Below are positions 1-9,034 of a stretch of 64,000 nt of DNA, piece by piece. The DNA comes from a bacterium (GTDB lineage: Bacteria > SZUA-79 > Acidulodesulfobacterales > Acidulodesulfobacteraceae): contig JAJYDX010000001.1 of assembly GCA_021777135.1 (NCBI GenBank), positions 186,001-250,000 of the forward strand, written 5' to 3'. The notes below the pieces were generated by a model. The model had not been told where the DNA came from, made no database searches, and saw only the letters and a list, made by a program, of their open reading frames with translations. The stretch's first letter is position 1; each line of letters starts with the position of its first letter. The position numbers and the translations under genes are program-made.

Positions 1-305
1 ACTCTTAAAAACGTATGGTGTATGTTAACTATATAATCTATCAAAAAATTAACATCCCATTCTTTAGCGTTTTTGGTTAATGAATAATTTTCGTCTTTTT
101 CGGTCGTCGCAGTCGAAGGTTTGTTTAATTCATCCGCTATGAGAAATTTGTCTATGCCGATTTCTTCGCATACGTCTTTTAAGGTTTTTGAGCCGCCACA
201 GCAAAAATCAACCCCGTATTTTTTAAATACCCCAATTTTTTCAGGATTTTCCGATGCAATTTCGCCGACGCTTTTTAAAAGTAAAACATCCGCATTATTT
301 TCCAT
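1..305 (-). CDS. ric: Iron-sulfur cluster repair di-iron protein (Ric/ScdA/YtfE family), 3' end beyond window
   Basis: Own reverse-strand translation: MENNADVLLLKSVGEIASENPEKIGVFKKYGVDFCCGGSKTLKDVCEEIGIDKFLIADELNKPSTATTEKDENYSLTKNAKEWDVNFLIDYIVNIHHTFLR. DUF542-type FKKYGVDFCCGGxxTL motif followed by the hemerythrin-domain start (IVNIHHTFLR). AAAGGAG SD before the ATG at 305. Absent from the ORF track because it runs off the edge. Confidence 0.88.
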   Translation of the reverse strand, partial: MENNADVLLLKSVGEIASENPEKIGVFKKYGVDFCCGGSKTLKDVCEEIGIDKFLIADELNKPSTATTEKDENYSLTKNAKEWDVNFLIDYIVNIHHTFLR

Positions 306-401
306 AGCAGTTTCTCCTTTAATATTATTAATTTAATTTTAAATTAGCAGTTAAATTTTTAACTTTAATTGTATTATCCTAAATTTTTAACTTTTAATAT
401 A

Positions 402-413
402 TGATTTTTGTCA
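402..413 (-). promoter_or_regulatory. CRP/FNR-superfamily (DNR/NNR-like) site upstream of ric
   Basis: TGACAAAAATCA on the minus strand, centre 407.5. A minus-strand -10-like GATAAT at 373-378 puts the site near -41.5. Confidence 0.55.
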
Positions 414-461
414 CATTAATAAAATAATTTTTTAAAAACAAAATTATAAAAAATAAAAATG

Positions 462-473
462 TGACAAAAGTCA
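462..473 (+). promoter_or_regulatory. CRP/FNR-superfamily (DNR/NNR-like) site upstream of cytochrome c / NO reductase
   Basis: TGACAAAAGTCA perfect palindrome, centre 467.5. TATAAT -10 at 497-502, giving a class II -41.5 geometry. Confidence 0.6.
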
Positions 474-570
474 TAACGTTTATTTTTTTATTTTTTTATA
501 ATTTAATAAACTCAAATTAATTTGGATTTATAACGGAGTTTTATTAAATTTATTAAATAATATTATTATT

Positions 571-1014
571 ATGCCGAAAATTACCAAAAGATTCATGACC
601 TTATGGGCGCCCGCCATTGCAGGATTGATTATTATAATTACGCTGTCTTTTGTAGAATTATATTATTCCTTGAAAATATCTGACGGAATCGGGTTGAATT
701 CTAAAAAAGCAGGCACTCCGGAAGGAAAAAAAATATTTTATAAATTAGGATGCGTCAGATGCCATAACATAAGAGCCTTAGGCATTAAGGGCGGGCATGT
801 AGGCCCCGACCTTTCAGGCGCTTATTCCGATGTAAAAAAAGTTTATAAAGAAGACGTAAATAGTTTTCTTAAAAATCCTACCGGAACAATGTATTTTGTA
901 TTGCTGCTCAATCGTTTAAGCAAAGAAGACAGAAAAATCATAACGGCGGAATTAAAAAAGGCGCAGAATATTCAAGATAAAATGAAAAATAAAAAAGCAT
1001 ATAAAAGGGGGTGA
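571..1014 (+). CDS. Membrane-anchored monoheme cytochrome c
   Basis: One N-terminal TM segment; CVRCH heme motif; GHVGPDLSG; located just upstream of the NO reductase. Confidence 0.8.
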   Translation: MPKITKRFMTLWAPAIAGLIIIITLSFVELYYSLKISDGIGLNSKKAGTPEGKKIFYKLGCVRCHNIRALGIKGGHVGPDLSGAYSDVKKVYKEDVNSFLKNPTGTMYFVLLLNRLSKEDRKIITAELKKAQNIQDKMKNKKAYKRG

Positions 1015-1135
1015 AAATATTTAATAGCCGACAGCGGCGTTGAATAATTTTAATATTTATAAGCGTTAAGTGTTTAAGTAAAAGGAAGTTTTAGTTTATT
1101 TTAATTAACTGTAATAAATGAAAATAGGAGAGTTT

Positions 1136-3415
1136 ATGGAAAAAAGCATTTATTATGACGAAAAAGCGGTAAACAAATTTTTAAAAATTACGTTATCGCT
1201 TACTGTTATCGTTCTCGTAGCAATACTGGTTTACGGAACGTTCAAGGTATATTACGGAGCGCCGCCTATTCCGGCGCAGGTCGTAACTCAAAAAGGCAAA
1301 ACCGTTTTTACCGGAAAAGATATTATTGCCGGCAAAGCAAGGTTTCAGGAGTTCGACCTTATGGATTACGGTTCTATTTACGGCAACGGCGCATATTTCG
1401 GCCCCGATTTTACAGACCAGTATATTCACAGGGAGGTTAAATACTACAGGGATTTCGAGGCGCAGAAGCTTTATAAAAAGCCTTACGCGCAAATCTCACC
1501 GAGGGATGAGGATTATATAAAGTCCATCGTAATATCCAAGATAAAGAAAAACAGGTTTTCTTCAGACGGCAGGCTCTTGACTTATACTCCAGGAGAAATA
1601 TATGCCTTCGATAAGATTCAAAAAAGAATCGAAAATCTTTACACGAAAGGCGACCGCAATCTTGGAATAGGAAGAAATTTGGTGGCTTCTAAACAGGATA
1701 TAAAAAGAATAGCGGAATTTTATTCGTGGGCGGCTTGGAGCGCTTCTACGTTAAGGCCCGGCGTTAACCATACATATACGAATAACTGGCCTTACAGCAG
1801 GGGCGCCGGTAATACTCCGCCGACGTATCTATATACATGGACCTTTGCATCTCTTGCTACTTTTATCGCTCTTGCGGGTCTTGTCATCTGGTTTTTCCTC
1901 AATTATATATCCCCAGGATGGCAGGAAGCTCCGGCATTGCTCGAAAACTGGAAACCCATGGTTGATTTGGATAATTTTAAAATTACCCATTCGATGAAAA
2001 AATCCGCTAAATTCTTTTTCTTAGGCGTTTTCCTGCTGGGCTTGCAGATAATAGCAGGTATGCTCCTGGCGCATTATTATGCGGAAAGAGCATCATTTTT
2101 CGGGATACACACCCTTACCGCTTTGCCGTTTAATATCGTTAAATCATGGCACATTCAGCTTGCGATTTTATTTATCGCATCGACTTGGCTCGGCGCCGGC
2201 ATATTCGTTTCTAAATATATAGGCGGCGGCAAGGAAGCAAAATGGCAGTCGTTTTTTATCGATTTTCTGTGGTGGGCTTTATTAATCGACGGAGTTGCGG
2301 CATTAGTCGGAATGTATCTTGGAGCCAAAGGCTATTTCCATAACGGCTTATGGTTTTTCCTCGGGAATCAGGGCCTTGAATATCTGCAGTTGGGAAGGCT
2401 CAACCAGATTATCGTATTCGTGGGTTTATTGCTATGGGTAATAATACTTTACAGAGCTCTAAAACCTCATTTTATAAAAAACACAGATAAATGGAGCATT
2501 GAAAGGCTGTTTTTAATAAGCGCCTTTACCATAGGTTTGATGTACGTATTCGGAATGTTTCCGCTTGCGTGGGTTCTCAAAAATTGGACCATAACGGATT
2601 TCTGGAGATGGTGGGTCGTTCATCTATGGGTCGAAGGAACTTTCGAATTCTTTGCCGTTGCGGTTATAGGCTATTTCTTCCTTTCGCAAGGTCTAGTAAA
2701 AAGGACGACCATCGAAAATACCCTGCTCTTGGAGATAATCCTAATATTCTTAGGCGGAATTATAGGAACGGGGCATCATTTTTACTTCATAGGCGACGCC
2801 TCCATTTGGATTGCGCTCGGCTCTATGTTCTCGTTCCTCGAGGTTATTCCATTGCTGCTTTTAACTATGCAGGCTGTTTACGAGAAAAACATCCTTGTAA
2901 AAGCCGGCAAAGAATTTCCGCAGGATTTATCGTTTAAATATTTAGAGGCTTCGACGTTCTGGAACTTCATTGGAGCCGGCGTTTTCGGCGCATTAATCAA
3001 TACTCCGTTAATGAACTATTACGAACACGGCCAGTATTTAACCATAAACCATGGGCACACGGCTTTATTCGGAGTTTTCGGCCTTCTGGGCATCGCATTG
3101 TCCTATTATGTCTTAAGGATGATAGTTGAACCTTCCAAATGGACGGAAGGCGCAGGAAGGGTAGCGCTGTGGTGCTTTAACGTAGGCATGATTCTGTGGG
3201 TTATATTAAATTTCCTGCCGGAAGGCTTTATGCAGTTTGCGGCTTCGATTAAGCACGGCTACTGGTATTCGAGAAGCATCTATTTTTATGACAAAACCGA
3301 CATGTGGCTCTGGTTAAGAGTTCCCGGGGATATAGTTTTCAGCATAGGCGTTTTGGTTCTTTTCATAGATATAACTAAAAAACTTTTGCAGGTTAAAAAA
3401 TCGGCAGAAGAATAA
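1136..3415 (+). CDS. norZ: Quinol-dependent nitric oxide reductase (qNor-type, heme-copper superfamily)
   Basis: Large multi-TM protein with FTGKDIIAGKARFQEF, HLWVEGTFEFF, GTGHHFYFIGD and INHGHTALFGVFG motifs typical of NOR large subunits. Start at 1136 preferred (AGGAG spacing) over 1118. Confidence 0.85.
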   Translation: MEKSIYYDEKAVNKFLKITLSLTVIVLVAILVYGTFKVYYGAPPIPAQVVTQKGKTVFTGKDIIAGKARFQEFDLMDYGSIYGNGAYFGPDFTDQYIHREVKYYRDFEAQKLYKKPYAQISPRDEDYIKSIVISKIKKNRFSSDGRLLTYTPGEIYAFDKIQKRIENLYTKGDRNLGIGRNLVASKQDIKRIAEFYSWAAWSASTLRPGVNHTYTNNWPYSRGAGNTPPTYLYTWTFASLATFIALAGLVIWFFLNYISPGWQEAPALLENWKPMVDLDNFKITHSMKKSAKFFFLGVFLLGLQIIAGMLLAHYYAERASFFGIHTLTALPFNIVKSWHIQLAILFIASTWLGAGIFVSKYIGGGKEAKWQSFFIDFLWWALLIDGVAALVGMYLGAKGYFHNGLWFFLGNQGLEYLQLGRLNQIIVFVGLLLWVIILYRALKPHFIKNTDKWSIERLFLISAFTIGLMYVFGMFPLAWVLKNWTITDFWRWWVVHLWVEGTFEFFAVAVIGYFFLSQGLVKRTTIENTLLLEIILIFLGGIIGTGHHFYFIGDASIWIALGSMFSFLEVIPLLLLTMQAVYEKNILVKAGKEFPQDLSFKYLEASTFWNFIGAGVFGALINTPLMNYYEHGQYLTINHGHTALFGVFGLLGIALSYYVLRMIVEPSKWTEGAGRVALWCFNVGMILWVILNFLPEGFMQFAASIKHGYWYSRSIYFYDKTDMWLWLRVPGDIVFSIGVLVLFIDITKKLLQVKKSAEE

Positions 3416-3439
3416 AAGGTAAGATATTTAAACCTTTTT

Positions 3440-3519
3440 CGCCGCTTTTATTTAATTTTATCGTTCGTCTTAATAACACCCCCCTCCAGAACGGTAAAAT
3501 GAATAAAGCGGCGTTTTTT
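3440..3519 (+). terminator. Long imperfect-stem terminator downstream of norZ
   Basis: CGCCGCTTTTATTTAATTTTATCGTTC / GAACGGTAAAATGAATAAAGCGGCG arms followed by TTTTTT. Confidence 0.65.
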
Positions 3520-3759
3520 ATAAATAAAGCGGACGGATTGTATATTATATAACTTATTGCAGGTTGTGCGTATATTGAAATATGGCAGTTTTGTAAATTT
3601 TAACATAAAAATAGCCATAATCGCATTAATCATAAAATTGCCGTTAGAAAATAAAATTCGGTGTTTATTTAACTTTCAAGCTGTTTTAAAGATTATATCG
3701 GCAATTTTGCGTGAATTCGCAGCTTTATAGCCTGCGAGCAAAGGGATTATAATAATATT

Positions 3760-3809
3760 GTTACAAAAATTTAACATAATTGTAATAATTATGTAACATT
3801 TATTTGTTA
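3760..3809 (+). promoter_or_regulatory. 11-bp-phased direct repeats (Pho-box-like) upstream of porin
   Basis: GTTACA-AAAAT-TTAACA-TAATT-GTAATA-ATTAT-GTAACA-TTTAT-TTGTTA: hexamers every 11 bp with 5-bp A/T spacers. Confidence 0.45.
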
Positions 3810-3929
3810 AAATGGGGTTGTAAGAAAAAATGTAAGATAAAAAAGGTTAGATCCTTATAAAGGGGATTTGGAATTAAAAAATTAAGAAAACGAGTAAAAT
3901 CAAATCAAACTAAAAGAGAGGAGGAAGTT

Positions 3930-5621
3930 ATGGAAAAAATTAGCAGGACAAAGAGTCAGATGCGGCTTGGTTCGCTGACGGCTTTTGTTTTTGCCTTAGC
4001 CGCAGCACTGGCTTTAATTTTTGCGTTCGGCGGGACAAAGACGGCTAGCGCATCAGGTGCAGTGCTTTATGAAAACCCAAATACGGGCGAGATATTCTTA
4101 AAACCCGGACAGGGAAGAGTTAAAGTAGGACAGGGCGTCATCAATCAACTTTTAAAACCAAACACAAAAAAAACGACCGAGCAAATTAACAATTTGAAAA
4201 CTACGGAGAAAAAGCTAGAAGCTTCGTTAAAAACAGTCAAGGGCGAAACCCTTCCGGCATGGACGAAGCATATAACGCTTGGAACGCTGGTTTATATGGG
4301 TTACGGGTATTATAATAATACCGGTTTTACTCCGGCACTTCAATTACAGGAGAACCCGGCAGGACCAGGTCATAACGGCTATAATGCCTTTAACGTTAAC
4401 AGGGCATATTTAATATTCCTATACCATCAAGACAACTGGTTTTTAAAGATTACCCCGAACATTAATAAGTCAAACAATTATACGGGAGTTCCCCCATCGC
4501 CAGCAGCAGCCGGAGAATGGTGGGCATCGGGAACAACGCCCGGCAGCTGGGCTTCATCTTCCGGCACTACTTTCGGCAACGAATATTTCAGACTTAAATA
4601 TGCATTTTTGCAGTTTAACCATGTTTACGCTGCAAACGGCTTAACCATGAATCTTAAATTAGGACAGTTTCCAACCCCTATGATTGCTTGGGAAGATGGT
4701 TTATTGGGTTATCACGTCGCGGAAAGGACACCTTGGGGTTTTCTAGGGGTGACTTCCACGCAAACCGGTATAGGCGTGTCTGGAAAGTTCAGGGCAAACG
4801 GAAAAATATATATGGCGTATAATGCAGGTTTTTTTGATAACGCGACCTTTCATCAGGGCGAAAACGTGGACCAGAAATCTCCTCAGGCAAGGGTATCGTT
4901 TTATCCTTTTGGTGCTGATGCCGGTCTAGACGGTCTTGGAATTAGCGGGTATTATGCATGGTCCGAGCAAACAAATAATTTTGACGGTTACAGCAATGTC
5001 GAAAATAATTTTCCGACGGCAAGAGCCTCCGCAATTCTTGATTATAAAACCCCGCAGGGATTAATTGCCTTTCAGTACGATTACGGCTTAAACGTTACTA
5101 GCGGCGGCTTTGCAAGCGGCGCCGGTTCTATAAGCCAGGATGCTGGAAGCTGGTGCGGGTATAAATCCACAACCGGTCCTGCGGCTTACGGATGCAACTA
5201 TGCCGGTGCGACCTATCCGTTTAACTTAAATCCTGCTCTTTTAGGTATTACAGGTGCGAACGGTGTTATCGGGCACAATACCGAACATGGATTAGATGCA
5301 TTCGGATATTACAATATTCCGAACAGTAAATTCGGTGTATTTGGGCTTATTCAAAGGTTTTATTATGAAACGCCGGTTTTATCGGGCGCAAACGCAATGC
5401 CTTACGGCAATCCTTTCGACTTTCAAAGAGGAGTTATTGGCGTAGCCTATCATCTTAACAGTCATATAACTTTAACGATAGATGACCAGAACTACCAATT
5501 CCTGCATGAAAAAAATTATATGGATGCGCAGTACGGTTCCGACCCGGCCGCTTATTATACGTATGGCCAGTGGATGGGAGACACTAACGCTTACTTTATA
5601 CAGGCAAGGATAGCGTTTTAA
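3930..5621 (+). CDS. Outer-membrane porin
   Basis: Signal-peptide-like N-terminus, aromatic/glycine beta-barrel pattern, C-terminal ...YFIQARIAF ending in Phe; GGAGG SD. Confidence 0.75.
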   Translation: MEKISRTKSQMRLGSLTAFVFALAAALALIFAFGGTKTASASGAVLYENPNTGEIFLKPGQGRVKVGQGVINQLLKPNTKKTTEQINNLKTTEKKLEASLKTVKGETLPAWTKHITLGTLVYMGYGYYNNTGFTPALQLQENPAGPGHNGYNAFNVNRAYLIFLYHQDNWFLKITPNINKSNNYTGVPPSPAAAGEWWASGTTPGSWASSSGTTFGNEYFRLKYAFLQFNHVYAANGLTMNLKLGQFPTPMIAWEDGLLGYHVAERTPWGFLGVTSTQTGIGVSGKFRANGKIYMAYNAGFFDNATFHQGENVDQKSPQARVSFYPFGADAGLDGLGISGYYAWSEQTNNFDGYSNVENNFPTARASAILDYKTPQGLIAFQYDYGLNVTSGGFASGAGSISQDAGSWCGYKSTTGPAAYGCNYAGATYPFNLNPALLGITGANGVIGHNTEHGLDAFGYYNIPNSKFGVFGLIQRFYYETPVLSGANAMPYGNPFDFQRGVIGVAYHLNSHITLTIDDQNYQFLHEKNYMDAQYGSDPAAYYTYGQWMGDTNAYFIQARIAF

Positions 5622-5695
5622 AACAGTACCAAACTTTAAGTTAAGACTTTTCTCTCCTAAGTTAATACATAAAGCAGTAACGCACCTCCCTTAAT

Positions 5696-5722
5696 GCCCG
5701 CCCTAAAAAGCGGGCTTTTTAT
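5696..5722 (+). terminator. Rho-independent terminator after porin
   Basis: GCCCGC CCTAAAAA GCGGGC TTTTTAT. Confidence 0.85.
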
Positions 5723-5803
5723 TTCAAAAATCTGATATAATATAAAAATTCCATAAAAAAACGTTAATATGGCATAAAGAATTGGAAAAAAGTATATTGA
5801 TAA

Positions 5804-6760
5804 ATGAATAAGAAAAACGGCGACGGTATTAAAAGCAGAAGTATCGTAGAATATCTATGTAACGGCGTCAGTTTTACGATGCATCCTATAAGCGTTCGTT
5901 ACGGATACGACTGTAATACGGAACATCCTACTGTAACCTGGAACATAGAATTCAGTGACGAGATATATCTTTTAAATAACGAATCTTTCGGAGGACAGAC
6001 CGGCGACGAAAGGCAGAGAATTTATACAAAAAACGTAAGAGGCTCCCTTTGTTCTGAAGGTTCAGATGAATATACTTTTTATAATAAAGCGTCTATTCCC
6101 ATAGAATTCGAAAAAGACGGCGTTTCGTTTATGCTGAAAGTAAACAGAAAAGATTACGAAAAGGCCGAAATTATAGAAAAAGCAATTTATAAAGAATTCG
6201 AAAATTTAAGTATAACCGCCGCGCATTATATTGCCGAAGGTAAAATAAAAATCATTTTAAACAGGCTCTCAAACAGGAAATTCACCGTTTTAAATATAAA
6301 TGTAAAAGAAGAAGATATGCTGTTCGAAAAAGACGGCGTAGATTATTTTTTTACGGAAAGCGAGCCTATTTTAGACATGGCAATAAAAGAAAGCTTTACC
6401 GGTCATCTTGATTTTATAAAGACGTCTGACAAGTTTTATAAATACATATCAGATGGGTTCAATAGAATGGCAGGCTCCGGGCTTAACTGTTTGAATATTT
6501 TTCTTGCGACCGTTAATTACGAGCTCCAATATGATATTTTCAACGATGAAAATTATCTTGCGGATTATTTAATTTCAAGAGTTAAAAATAACGGTAAAAA
6601 TAATAAGGAAGCATGCTGTATAAATATTCACGATAAAGAAGAAGATTTTTATGAAAAAGGGGTAAAACTTATAGACATCGCAATGCCTTTAAATAATTTA
6701 ATCGAAGCTTTCGATCTTTTAGGCAAAATCAAATGTCTTGCCCTAATCAATTATGCCTGA
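5804..6760 (+). CDS. Hypothetical protein
   Basis: 318-aa ORF with good coding character, no recognised family. Confidence 0.65.
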   Translation: MNKKNGDGIKSRSIVEYLCNGVSFTMHPISVRYGYDCNTEHPTVTWNIEFSDEIYLLNNESFGGQTGDERQRIYTKNVRGSLCSEGSDEYTFYNKASIPIEFEKDGVSFMLKVNRKDYEKAEIIEKAIYKEFENLSITAAHYIAEGKIKIILNRLSNRKFTVLNINVKEEDMLFEKDGVDYFFTESEPILDMAIKESFTGHLDFIKTSDKFYKYISDGFNRMAGSGLNCLNIFLATVNYELQYDIFNDENYLADYLISRVKNNGKNNKEACCINIHDKEEDFYEKGVKLIDIAMPLNNLIEAFDLLGKIKCLALINYA

Positions 6761-6809
6761 TAATAAAAGATAATAGTATAATCTTAACTTTTTAAATAAT
6801 AGAATATTT

Positions 6810-7730
6810 ATGCATATCGATAATTCTAGTAAAAAAAACAGGCTTAATTTCGGGGTAAATACCGATTCGTTTTTCGGCATAGGCTTCGGGCTTTTAGGCG
6901 GCAACAATTTAGACGGTTTAATGGCCGAATTTAACGGTTTTTTTTCCCTTTTAGATTCATACGAAATTGGAAATATCGAGATAAATACAGAAATAGAACA
7001 ACTAAACCAAGGCTCATTAAAAGAATTTATTATCCCCTTAATAACATCTTTTTCTCAAAAATCTGTTATCCCGCTTTCGGTTTCCGTTCATCTTCCTTAT
7101 CTTCAGCTTAATCCGGCAAGCCCTATAGAAGAATACAGGCGTATTTCGGTCGATGCGATTATAAGAGTAATAAACGCCTGCCACGGATTGGACGTTAAAA
7201 AATTCGTTATTCATCTGACCTCCGAGTTTGAAGATTCCATCCTATTTTTTCCAATCGAAGAAAAGGCAAAAAAGTCGTTAATAAATATTGCGGCAAACCA
7301 GGCAAAGAAAAGTATGTCGGATATATTAAATGAGACTAAACTGCCGCCCGCTGTTTTTGCTCTAGAAAACCTCGAGGTTTTTCCGTTCGATTATTTATAT
7401 CCTATAGTCGGTGAATTAGGCGTTTCCATATGTTTCGATATGGGACACTGGGGACTTAACGGTTTTATGCCGGAGGATTTCCTGAAAAAATTTAATATTA
7501 ACCGCATAGGCGAGATGCATATTCAGGATATGACGGAAAAAAGAACCGATTTAAGGACTATGGTAAGAAACGAACACCGTCCTTTAGGAACGGGCGTTTT
7601 AAATCCGGGCGGATTTTTTAATTCCCTTATCGAAAATAGGCAATTTTCAGGGCCATTAGTGATAGAGAACAGGTCTAGAGAAGATTTAATTTCTTCTTTA
7701 GATTATTTAAAACTAGGTAATTTTATTTAA
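6810..7730 (+). CDS. Sugar phosphate isomerase/epimerase-like TIM-barrel protein (AP endonuclease 2 family)
   Basis: HLTSEFED, FALENLEVF, CFDMGHWG, GEMHIQDM, RPLGTGVLN pattern of the xylose isomerase-like TIM barrel. Confidence 0.7.
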   Translation: MHIDNSSKKNRLNFGVNTDSFFGIGFGLLGGNNLDGLMAEFNGFFSLLDSYEIGNIEINTEIEQLNQGSLKEFIIPLITSFSQKSVIPLSVSVHLPYLQLNPASPIEEYRRISVDAIIRVINACHGLDVKKFVIHLTSEFEDSILFFPIEEKAKKSLINIAANQAKKSMSDILNETKLPPAVFALENLEVFPFDYLYPIVGELGVSICFDMGHWGLNGFMPEDFLKKFNINRIGEMHIQDMTEKRTDLRTMVRNEHRPLGTGVLNPGGFFNSLIENRQFSGPLVIENRSREDLISSLDYLKLGNFI

Positions 7731-7778
7731 AATAATTTAAACGCTTAAGCGTTCTAGAAGCATTTAAAAACTTTAAGA

Positions 7779-9017
7779 ATGCCTTCCTCCTATAAATATA
7801 AATATAAAAATGGTTTTTTTACCGGGCCTCTTCTGCTTTCTTCCGCAGGAATGTTTTTAGACGGCTATTCCTTGACCGTAATTGCATTTGCTATAATACT
7901 TATAAATCCATATTTTCATCTTAATGTTGCGGAATCTGGCTTAATAATCGCCTCCGTAGTATTCGGCAGTATCATAGGGGCGTTATTAATAGGATATTTC
8001 AGCGACATTTTCGGAAGAAAATCGGTTTATATTTTAAATATGGCGGTTTTTGTCGTTTTCGGCACCGTATCGGCTCTTTCGGTTAATTTTTTAATGCTGT
8101 TTGTATCAAGGTTTATTCTGGGAATAGCGGTAGGGGCCGATTATCCGGTATCTAATTCATATATTGCGGAAACCGCGCCGGAGGCGCTAAGGGGCAAACA
8201 TCTTTCTTTCGCAGGCCTGTCGTTCGGTATAGGTTCCATATTTTCTTCTTTGACTGCGGCGGTTCTTTTTCCTTTCGGACCGGAGATGTGGCGGCTTATG
8301 CTCGGTATCGGCGTAATTCCAGCATTTATAGTAATGCTATTAAGAATTTCAATGCCGGAATCTAAAAGATGGATAGACGCAAAAAGCCTTAAAAACGAAT
8401 ATAAAAAAAATAAGCTATACGCCGAAGGAATGTTTTCCAAAGCGCATATAAAAAATACCGCCCTGTATTCTTTTATATGGTTTTTATATGATGTCGGAGC
8501 ATACGGAATCGGCCTGTTAATTCCGTTAATCTTTAAAAAAAGCGGACTGATTTCAGATGAAGATAATGCGCTTATAACGTCCTTAATTCTTTTAACCGGC
8601 ATAGCAAGTTCTTCAATCGGGCTTTTAGAAATAGATAAAATCGGAAGAAAAAAGATACAGCTTGCCGGTTTTGCAGGGATGGGCGCCGCCCTTTTTTTTA
8701 TTCCTTTCGCGTACGGGACGTTAACCGGCCTTGCCGCCTTAATTTTTATAGCCGAAATTTTTAATTCTTTGGCGTCTTTAACGGTAGGAATTTTTCCAGC
8801 CGAACTTTCCCATACTTCTTTCAGGTCGTCCGCTTACGGATTTTCAGCTATGGCAGGAAAAATAGGTGCGGTATGCGGAGTTTTAATAATGACGTATTTC
8901 GTTAAGGAAAATAAAGATTTAGGCTATTATTCCGTTGCGGCTTTAATGTTTACGGCATTTTTCCTTTCTTTTTTTCTGCCGGAAACTAAAAATAAAGAAC
9001 TCGACGGGAAGATTTGA
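7779..9017 (+). CDS. MFS transporter (metabolite/sugar:H+ symporter-like)
   Basis: 12-TM pattern; GYFSDIFGRKSVY, PESKRWI, PETKNKELD motifs. Confidence 0.85.
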   Translation: MPSSYKYKYKNGFFTGPLLLSSAGMFLDGYSLTVIAFAIILINPYFHLNVAESGLIIASVVFGSIIGALLIGYFSDIFGRKSVYILNMAVFVVFGTVSALSVNFLMLFVSRFILGIAVGADYPVSNSYIAETAPEALRGKHLSFAGLSFGIGSIFSSLTAAVLFPFGPEMWRLMLGIGVIPAFIVMLLRISMPESKRWIDAKSLKNEYKKNKLYAEGMFSKAHIKNTALYSFIWFLYDVGAYGIGLLIPLIFKKSGLISDEDNALITSLILLTGIASSSIGLLEIDKIGRKKIQLAGFAGMGAALFFIPFAYGTLTGLAALIFIAEIFNSLASLTVGIFPAELSHTSFRSSAYGFSAMAGKIGAVCGVLIMTYFVKENKDLGYYSVAALMFTAFFLSFFLPETKNKELDGKI

Positions 9018-9034
9018 ATAAAATTTTCTATGCG

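Noticed and set aside
121-336. 71-aa forward ORF
   Set aside because: Antisense to the clear ric/scdA reading frame on the minus strand.
3448-3633. 61-aa reverse ORF downstream of norZ
   Set aside because: Low-complexity, overlaps the terminator hairpin, no recognised homology.
8141-8602. 153-aa reverse ORF
   Set aside because: Shadow of the MFS transporter gene.
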